Source: an uncultured Eubacteriales bacterium (lineage in GTDB: Bacteria; Bacillota; Clostridia; Oscillospirales; Oscillospiraceae). From it: DNA of 6,990 bases. The notes under the pieces were generated by a model. That model did not search any database. It was not told the DNA's origin and was given only the letters and a program-made list of their open reading frames with translations. The stretch is taken from NCBI GenBank assembly GCA_900550705.1, contig URTG01000091.1, forward strand, positions 1-6,990. Reading direction: 5' to 3'. Position 1 is the stretch's first letter, and each line of letters starts with the position of its first letter. Made by a program: the position numbers and the translations under genes. Of this stretch, positions 1 through 4,193 are shown in pieces.

Positions 1-23
1 AGGGGACCCTGACGGTCCCCTTT
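1..23. terminator. Hairpin at left edge, possible bidirectional terminator
   Basis: A perfect 8-bp stem (AGGGGACC at 1-8 with GGTCCCCT at 14-21) closes a 5-nt loop. On the plus strand it is followed only by a weak TTTCC. On the minus strand the U tract, if any, would lie outside the window. It sits about 60 nt past the tcdA stop codon, where a terminator for that gene would be expected, so a terminator shared with a convergent gene to the left is plausible. The missing flank prevents a firm call. Confidence 0.45.
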
Positions 24-85
24 CCAACTATCCCTCCCTCCGAACCCTTTGGTCGAAGCGAGTTTTTTGACAGTCTGGCTTTTTT

Positions 86-829
86 CTAAAATTCTCCCAG
101 CTCCCGCACCACGGCGGAGGCAAGCACCAATCCGGCGGCGGCGGGGACGAAGGAGATGGACCCCGGCGTGGCCCGGCGGGCGGAGGAACGGGGGCGGGTG
201 TCCGCCCCGGCGGGGGGCTCGGTCTCTACGGGGGCCAGGGGGGTGCGGGGCTCCTCCTTGGAGTAGACCACCTTCAGGTGCCGGATTCCCCGCTTGCGGA
301 GCTCCTTCCGCATGACCCGGGCCAGGGGGCAGTTCTCTGTTTTGGAGATGTCCGTCACCACAAAGGCCGTGGGGTCCAGCTTGTTTCCCGTGCCCATGGC
401 GCTGATGACGGGAACGCCCAGCTCCGTGCAGCGCCGGACGATGTCCAGCTTGGCGGCCACGGTGTCGATGCAGTCCACCACATAGTCATACTGGCGGAAG
501 TCCACCTGGTCGGCGTTCTCCGGCAGATAGAACATCCGGATGGCCCGCACCCGGCAGTCCGGGGCGATGTCCCGCACCCGGGCGGCGGCCACCTCCGCCT
601 TGGGCTGGCCCACGGTGGAGTGCAGGGCAATGAGCTGGCGGTTCAGATTGCTCTCTGACACCGTGTCGTCGTCGTACAGGTCCAGCGCGCCCACACCGGC
701 CCGGGCCAGGGCCTCCACGCAGAAGCCGCCCACGCCGCCGATACCGAACACCGCCACCTTTGCCCGGCCCAGCCGCTCCAGCGGGCCGTCGCCCACCAGC
801 AGGCGGGTGCGAATCCATTGATCTGACAT
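86..829 (-). CDS. tcdA: tRNA threonylcarbamoyladenosine dehydratase (ThiF/E1-like)
   Basis: This cytoplasmic enzyme is predicted to use ATP to cyclise t6A at position 37 of ANN-decoding tRNAs to ct6A, improving decoding. The 247-aa protein has the ThiF/MoeB/E1 fold signature. A nucleotide-binding GIGGVGG lies at residues 29-35, followed by an acidic strand end (LYDDD, 51-55), the N-x-N-R-Q motif at 61-65 and DCID at 119-122. The segment CPLARVMRKELRKRGI begins at 167, and SISFVPAAAGL (224-234) is typical of the TcdA/YgdL branch rather than ThiF or MoeB. Residues 193-222 form a Pro/Arg-rich, probably disordered stretch that is variable in this family. The ATG at 829 is preceded by a GAGGAG ribosome binding site (about 837-842), and the stop is TAG. 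It lies downstream of dapB on the same strand but beyond a terminator hairpin, so expression by readthrough or a weak private promoter is inferred. The general E1-like fold is certain; the exact TcdA role is very likely. Confidence 0.91.
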   Translation of the reverse strand: MSDQWIRTRLLVGDGPLERLGRAKVAVFGIGGVGGFCVEALARAGVGALDLYDDDTVSESNLNRQLIALHSTVGQPKAEVAAARVRDIAPDCRVRAIRMFYLPENADQVDFRQYDYVVDCIDTVAAKLDIVRRCTELGVPVISAMGTGNKLDPTAFVVTDISKTENCPLARVMRKELRKRGIRHLKVVYSKEEPRTPLAPVETEPPAGADTRPRSSARRATPGSISFVPAAAGLVLASAVVRELGEF

Positions 830-843
830 TCTGTTCTCTCCTC

Positions 844-891
844 AGAAAAGCCCGGTCCGCCGGAGAGCATCCTTCTCCCGACAGGCCGGGC
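844..891 (-). terminator. Intrinsic terminator after dapB
   Basis: Read on the minus strand, GCCCGG (891-886) pairs with CCGGGC (855-850). Inside, the stem continues through CTGTC/GGCGG-type pairs and GGAGA/TCTCC, with one C-A mismatch and one bulged G, giving about 17 pairs around a 7-nt loop. It is followed by TTTTCT (849-844). It fills most of the 79-nt gap between dapB and tcdA. The long GC-rich stem with a short U run is typical of an intrinsic terminator. The U run is only four residues, so termination may be partial. Confidence 0.75.
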
Positions 892-908
892 CTGTTTTGT
901 GGTTTGGA

Positions 909-1664
909 TTACTTGACCAGCTGGGACATATCATACATCCCCGGCTGGGTGACGGTGGCCATGAACTTGGCGGCCTCCACCGCGCCCTGGGCGAAGATCT
1001 CCCGGGAGAGGGCGGTGTGCTTGATCTCCATCACCTCGTCGTGGCCGGCGAAGATGATCTCATGCTCACCCACCATGGTGCCGCCCCGGACGGCGGAGAT
1101 GCCGATCTCCTTCTTGTCCCGGGGGTGGCGGGTGCTGTGCCGCTCGAAGACGTACTCCGTCTCGTGGCCGCAGGCCGCCGCCGCCGCATCGGCGATCATC
1201 AGGGCGGTGCCGGAGGGGGCGTCCACCTTGCGGCGGTGATGGCGCTCCACAATTTCGATGTCGTAGCTGTCGCCCAGAATGGAGGCGGCCTTCTTCACCA
1301 GCTCCAGCAGCACGTTAATGCCCAGCGACATATTGGCAGACCGGAAAATGGGCACCTCCAGCGCCGCCGCGCCGATCTGGGCCAGCTGCTCCGGGGTATA
1401 GCCGGTGGTGGCCAGGACCAGGGGGGTCTTAGTGGCCTTGGCAAAGGCCAGCAGACCGTCCAGCGCCGCGGGGGAGGAGAAGTCGATCACCGCATCGGCA
1501 TGGCCGGCGAACTGGGCGGGGGAGGAGTAGACGGGGTAGTCGTGGTCTGCGGTGCCCATCACGTCGAACCCGGCGGCGATCTCCACCTGGGGGTCCGCCT
1601 GGCACAGGGACTCTACTACCCGGCCCATGTGGCCGTTGCAGCCGGAAATAATTATCTTCTGCAT
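909..1664 (-). CDS. dapB: 4-hydroxy-tetrahydrodipicolinate reductase
   Basis: DapB reduces the DapA product with NAD(P)H to tetrahydrodipicolinate in the diaminopimelate/lysine pathway, in the cytoplasm. The 251-aa protein opens with a Rossmann dinucleotide-binding motif GCNGHMG (8-14). It then shows DFSSP (61-65), the LATTGYT segment (84-90) and ANMSLGIN (110-117). The signature E-R-H-H-R-R-K-V-D-A-P-S-G-T follows at 140-153: His142 and Lys146 correspond to the E. coli catalytic His159 and Lys163. RGGTMVGEH (193-201) and a family-typical C-terminus complete it. The length is normal for the Firmicutes type. The ATG at 1664 follows a GAGGAA ribosome binding site (1669-1674), and dapA ends only 12 nt upstream, so the two are co-transcribed. 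It is the last gene before the 844-891 terminator. All key residues are present and I see no damage. Confidence 0.97.
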   Translation of the reverse strand: MQKIIISGCNGHMGRVVESLCQADPQVEIAAGFDVMGTADHDYPVYSSPAQFAGHADAVIDFSSPAALDGLLAFAKATKTPLVLATTGYTPEQLAQIGAAALEVPIFRSANMSLGINVLLELVKKAASILGDSYDIEIVERHHRRKVDAPSGTALMIADAAAAACGHETEYVFERHSTRHPRDKKEIGISAVRGGTMVGEHEIIFAGHDEVMEIKHTALSREIFAQGAVEAAKFMATVTQPGMYDMSQLVK

Positions 1665-1676
1665 GGTATTCCTCGC

Positions 1677-2576
1677 TTACTTCAGCAGGCCCATCCGATC
1701 CATGGCGGTACGCAGGGTAGCCTTGTGCGCCTCGGACATATCACACAGGGGCAGACGCAGGGGGCCGGCCTCCATGCCCATCAGATTCATGGCGGTCTTC
1801 ACGGGGATGGGGTTGACCTCGCAGAACAGGGCGTCGATCAGGTCCATGTACCGGATCTGGAGCTTGGAGGCCTCCTCAAACTTGCCGTCCAGGCACAGGT
1901 GGCTCATCTTTACCATCACCTCGGGGGCGATGTTGGACACCACGGAGATCACGCCCTTGGCGCCCAGAGACATCATGGGCACCACCTGGTCATCGTTGCC
2001 GGACCAGATGTAGAAGTCATCGGGGCAGAGAAAGCGGGTGTGGGCCAGCAGAGAGAAGTTGCCGCTGGCCTCCTTCACGCCGTTGATCTTGGGGTTCTCC
2101 GACAGGACCTTGTAGGTCTCGGCGGTGAAGGAGACACCGGTGCGGCTGGGGACGTTGTACAGGATGATGGGCAGCTCGGTGCGGTCGGCAATATACTCAT
2201 AGTGCTTGATGAGACCGGTCTGGCTGGCCTTGTTGTAGTAGGGGGTGACGTGCAGCAGGGCGTCCGCGCCGGAGTCCTGGGCGTGCTGCGACAGGTAGAC
2301 GGCGGCGGAGGTGTCGTTGCTGCCGGCACCGGCGATGACCTTCACCCGGTGGTCCACACGCTTGACGCAGAACTCCACCGCGGCGATGTGCTCCCGGATG
2401 GACATGGTGGCGGACTCGCCGGTGGTGCCGCAGACACAGACGGCATCCACGCCGCCGGCGATCTGGGCGTCGATCAGCGCGCCGAAGGCATCGTAGTTAA
2501 TGTTTCCGTTCCGGTCGAAGGGGGTGGCCAGCGCCACACAGCTTCCGGTAAAAACAGGGGTCCTCATTCTTTTCAT
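1677..2576 (-). CDS. dapA: 4-hydroxy-tetrahydrodipicolinate synthase
   Basis: DapA condenses pyruvate with aspartate semialdehyde through a Schiff base, the first committed step to diaminopimelate and lysine. It is a cytoplasmic TIM barrel, normally a tetramer. Numbering from the ATG at 2576 (299 aa), GTTGES lies at 50-55 with Thr51/Thr52. TPYYNK holds Tyr114, LYNVPSRTG holds Tyr140 and Arg145, and GVKEASGN holds the Schiff-base Lys168. These match E. coli Thr44/45, Tyr107, Tyr133, Arg138 and Lys161. The start is uncertain. AAAGGG (2580-2585) lies only 3 nt before the ATG at 2576 and 12 nt before a second in-frame ATG at 2567, whose product (MRTPVFTG...) matches the usual family N-terminus best; a TTG at 2588 is unlikely. 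The gene stands 113 nt after asd and 12 nt before dapB, in the same operon, supplied directly with the asd product. Confidence 0.95.
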   Translation of the reverse strand: MKRMRTPVFTGSCVALATPFDRNGNINYDAFGALIDAQIAGGVDAVCVCGTTGESATMSIREHIAAVEFCVKRVDHRVKVIAGAGSNDTSAAVYLSQHAQDSGADALLHVTPYYNKASQTGLIKHYEYIADRTELPIILYNVPSRTGVSFTAETYKVLSENPKINGVKEASGNFSLLAHTRFLCPDDFYIWSGNDDQVVPMMSLGAKGVISVVSNIAPEVMVKMSHLCLDGKFEEASKLQIRYMDLIDALFCEVNPIPVKTAMNLMGMEAGPLRLPLCDMSEAHKATLRTAMDRMGLLK

Positions 2577-2617
2577 ACACCCTTTCAAGAGAGATCGCTC
2601 CCGGTCTCATTCCGTGC

Positions 2618-2643
2618 TCCCCGCCCCGTACCTGGGCGCGGGA
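2618..2643 (-). other. GC-rich hairpin in asd-dapA gap
   Basis: On the minus strand TCCCGCGCCC (2643-2634) pairs with GGGCGGGGA (2626-2618). This gives nine base pairs with a single bulged G around a loop of about 7 nt. No T run follows, so it is not an ordinary terminator. The 113-nt gap (2577-2689) is unusually long for this tight operon and contains nothing else I recognise. It might stabilise or process the message between asd and dapA, but that is only a guess. Confidence 0.4.
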
Positions 2644-2689
2644 ACACAGAATGGCATTGGGAGAACAGTTGTTCGGGGGAGAGGCGTGC

Positions 2690-3778
2690 TTACTTGTGGT
2701 CGATATAGCCCTCGGCGCACAGCAGCTCCGCCAGCAGGACAGCGCCGCCGGCCGCGCCGCGGAGGGTATTGTGGGACAGGCCCACAAACTTGTAGTCATA
2801 CTGGGTATCGGGACGCAGGCGGCCCATGGACACGGCCATGCCGCCCTCCAGCTCCCGGTCCAGCTTGGCCTGGGGGCGGTCGGGTTCCTCAAAGTAGTGG
2901 ATGAACTGCTTGGGGGCGGAGGGGAGGTTCAGCGCCTGGGGACGGCCCTTGAAGGCGGCCCAGTCCGCCTTGATCTGCTCCATGGTGGGCTTCTCGCCGG
3001 CGAACTTCACGAACACGGCGGCGGTGTGGCCGTCAGACACGGGGACGCGGAGGCACTGGGCGGTGATGGCGGGGGCCTCGGCCTTGACGATCTTGCCGTC
3101 CTCCACATGGCCCCAGACCTTCAGGGGCTCCTGCTCGCTCTTTTCTTCCTCGCCGCCGATATAGGGGATGACGTTGTCGATCATCTCGGGCCAGCGCTCA
3201 AAGGTCTTGCCCGCGCCGGAAATGGCCTGATAGGTGCAGACCAGGACCTTCTCAATGCCGTACTTCATCAGGGGGTGCAGGGCGGGGGCATAGGACTGGA
3301 TGGAGCAGTTGGACTTGACGGCGATGAAGCCCCGCTTGGTGCCCAGGCGCTTCCGCTGGGCGGCAATGACCTCCAGGTGCTCGGGGTTCATCTCGGGCAC
3401 CACCATGGGCACGTCCTCGGTCCAGCGGTGGGCGGAGTTGTTGGAGACCACGGGGCACTCGGCCTGGGCGTAGCGCTCCTCCAGGGCGCGGATCTCCTCC
3501 TTCTTCATATCCACGGCGCAGAAGACAAAGTCTACCATGGAGGCGATCTGATCCACGTCGGCCTGGGCATCCAGGACCACCAGCTTCTTGGCCTCCTCGG
3601 GGATGGGCTTCTTCATGGCCCAGCGGTTGGCAACGGCCTCCTCATAGGTCTTGCCGGCAGAGCGGGGGCTGGCGGCAATGGCGGTGAGCTGGAACCAGGG
3701 GTGGTTCTCCATCAGAGTGACAAAGCGCTGACCGACCATGCCCGTTCCACCGATGATGCCTACTTTATACTTTTCCAT
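2690..3778 (-). CDS. asd: Aspartate-semialdehyde dehydrogenase, archaeal/fungal type
   Basis: Asd reduces aspartyl phosphate with NADPH to aspartate semialdehyde, the branch point to lysine/diaminopimelate and to threonine/methionine. In the 362-aa protein, GGTGMVG (10-16) binds the cofactor and SNCSIQ (156-161) carries the catalytic Cys158. TYQAISGAG (182-190) and VSDGHT (247-252) carry the active-site Gln184 and His251. IDNVIPYIGGEEEK (200-213) marks the archaeal/fungal (yeast Hom2-like) branch rather than the E. coli branch, which reads SNCTV and QAASGGGA. The start at 3778 is chosen because a strong GGAGG (3787-3791) lies 8 nt upstream. In-frame ATGs at 3793 and 3784 overlap or crowd that site and are unlikely. 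It is the first gene of the lysine operon, directly behind the lysine riboswitch leader, and is intact with a TAA stop. Confidence 0.96.
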   Translation of the reverse strand: MEKYKVGIIGGTGMVGQRFVTLMENHPWFQLTAIAASPRSAGKTYEEAVANRWAMKKPIPEEAKKLVVLDAQADVDQIASMVDFVFCAVDMKKEEIRALEERYAQAECPVVSNNSAHRWTEDVPMVVPEMNPEHLEVIAAQRKRLGTKRGFIAVKSNCSIQSYAPALHPLMKYGIEKVLVCTYQAISGAGKTFERWPEMIDNVIPYIGGEEEKSEQEPLKVWGHVEDGKIVKAEAPAITAQCLRVPVSDGHTAAVFVKFAGEKPTMEQIKADWAAFKGRPQALNLPSAPKQFIHYFEEPDRPQAKLDRELEGGMAVSMGRLRPDTQYDYKFVGLSHNTLRGAAGGAVLLAELLCAEGYIDHK

Positions 3779-3786
3779 GTTCATTA

Positions 3787-3791
3787 CCTCC
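3787..3791 (-). promoter_or_regulatory. Ribosome binding site deciding asd start
   Basis: GGAGG on the minus strand lies 8 nt before the ATG at 3778. Three in-frame ATGs occur within 16 nt. The first (3793) overlaps this site, and the second (3784) is only 2 nt from it, so the third is the natural start. Confidence 0.85.
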
Positions 3792-3846
3792 ATGCATGAC
3801 AGACTATGTGCCGCACCGGCGGCCCATGACGGAATCCACCGTGCGT

Positions 3847-3882
3847 AAAAAAATAAATCAGCGGCTTTTCAAGCGGCTGATT
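3847..3882 (-). terminator. Riboswitch-controlled intrinsic terminator upstream of asd
   Basis: On the minus strand AATCAGCCGCTT (3882-3871) pairs with AAGCCGCTGATT (3867-3856). There are eleven pairs and one C-C mismatch, closed by a GAA loop. It is followed by TA and seven Ts (3853-3847). It stands between the lysine aptamer and asd, about 70 nt before the asd start, so it is the premature-termination element of the leader. Its 5' arm overlaps one arm of a candidate antiterminator, as expected for a transcriptional OFF switch. Confidence 0.88.
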
Positions 3883-3894
3883 TTGTACTATAAT
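3866..3894 (+). promoter_or_regulatory. Possible rightward sigma-A promoter, antisense to riboswitch
   Basis: TTTTCA (3866-3871), a 17-nt spacer and a perfect TATAAT (3889-3894) match the sigma-A consensus at 10 of 12 positions on the plus strand. A transcript would run through the complement of the lysine aptamer and reach the SpoIID-like gene after about 290 nt. It overlaps the AT-rich terminator/antiterminator, so a chance match is a real possibility. I see no better promoter closer to 4194. Confidence 0.3.
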
Positions 3895-3941
3895 GTCGAT
3901 GTTGAGGCTTGCCTCCACCGGCAGAATATTTACAAAAGCAG
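3877..3941 (-). promoter_or_regulatory. Candidate antiterminator hairpin of the lysine leader
   Basis: On the minus strand CTGCTTTTGTA (3941-3931) can pair with TACAAAATCAG (3887-3877). Ten of eleven positions pair, with one C-U mismatch. Between the arms lies a small apical hairpin GAGG-CAAG-CCTC (3915-3904). The second arm uses 3877-3882, which is half of the 5' arm of the terminator stem, so the two structures exclude each other. This is read directly from complementarity; the switching role is inferred from other lysine leaders. Confidence 0.68.
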
Positions 3942-3964
3942 ACAGCGCTCCATCAGTTCCCCTG

Positions 3965-4111
3965 ATGACAGTCGGCAAGCTCTTAACCAGACGACCAGAG
4001 GCCCACTCATTCCGGCGGAGGGGACCCTTCGGCGATCTTCCCTTTCTGCAAGGCTCATCGGGAACCGGTTCCCTGACGATGCATACTCATGCAGACCGCA
4101 ACCTCTATCAT
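3965..4111 (-). promoter_or_regulatory. Lysine riboswitch aptamer (L box)
   Basis: The minus strand carries the L-box conserved blocks in order. GATAGAGGTTGCG comes near the 5' end, then GAGTATGC (4088-4081 region), CCCGATGAGCC, AAGGGAAGATCGCCGAAG (about 4045-4028), CTCTGG and CTGG, and finally ACTGTCAT. P1 is ATGATAG (4111-4105) with CTGTCAT (3971-3965), including one G-U pair. The blocks align with those I recall for the Bacillus subtilis lysC leader. Family knowledge: lysine binding stabilises P1 and favours termination. It lies between a clear promoter and a terminator ahead of asd-dapA-dapB, so lysine is predicted to repress the whole operon. Confidence 0.94.
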
Positions 4112-4126
4112 GCGTAATTTGATTTT

Positions 4127-4155
4127 ATCCTATCATTTTTCCAGATAGGTGTCAA
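4127..4155 (-). promoter_or_regulatory. Sigma-A type promoter of the asd-dapA-dapB operon
   Basis: On the minus strand a perfect TTGACA (4155-4150) is followed by a 17-nt spacer and TAGGAT (4132-4127). Transcription would start near 4119-4121, about 10 nt ahead of the lysine aptamer P1. The position, spacing and downstream riboswitch support each other. The spacer contains an inverted repeat that could bind a regulator. Confidence 0.82.
4129..4149. repeat. Inverted repeat within asd promoter
   Basis: CCTATC (4129-4134) and GATAGG (4144-4149) are perfect 6-bp inverted repeats separated by 9 nt. They occupy the spacer between the -35 and -10 boxes of the asd promoter and overlap the -10 box. 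The position would suit a repressor operator, but a chance repeat of this length is possible. Confidence 0.35.
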
Positions 4156-4183
4156 TAGACCCTGTCGTTTGAAACAGAGAAAT

Positions 4184-4189
4184 GGAGAG
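4184..4189 (+). promoter_or_regulatory. Ribosome binding site deciding start of SpoIID-like gene
   Basis: GGAGAG ends 4 nt before the ATG at 4194. The alternative in-frame ATG at 4182 overlaps this site and has no good site of its own. Starting at 4194 also places MKRK at the front of a textbook signal peptide. Confidence 0.75.
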
Positions 4190-4193
4190 TCTC

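Noticed and set aside
67..92. TTGACA and TAAAAT pair resembling a plus-strand promoter near the tcdA 3' end
   Set aside because: The spacer is only 14 nt, too short for a functional sigma-A promoter, and no plus-strand gene follows.
120..250. Possible frameshift in the tcdA 3' region, because residues 193-222 look unlike the rest
   Set aside because: The frame recovers the family-typical SISFVPAAAGL and C-terminal helix without interruption, so the segment is a variable linker.
897..2708. 603-codon open frame on the plus strand
   Set aside because: It is antisense to dapB and dapA, whose motifs and catalytic residues are complete. Its translation is Gly/His/Val-rich low-complexity sequence, typical of the complement of GC-rich genes.
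2651..3799. 382-codon open frame on the plus strand
   Set aside because: It is the complement of asd, with Gly/Leu/His-rich low-complexity translation.
3805..3840. 11-codon GTG-started upstream peptide between terminator and asd
   Set aside because: It has no ribosome binding site and no lysine codon run that would suggest attenuation by a leader peptide; the riboswitch already accounts for control.
3784..3978. 64-codon open frame across the leader on the minus strand
   Set aside because: It runs through the end of the riboswitch, the antiterminator and the terminator, begins at a TTG, and has no ribosome binding site of note. RNA structure explains the sequence better.
4081..4094. Palindrome-like GCATACTCATGC, considered as a sigma-E -10 element for the SpoIID-like gene
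   Set aside because: It is part of the conserved lysine aptamer core (GAGTATGC on the minus strand), and no matching -35 element was visible.
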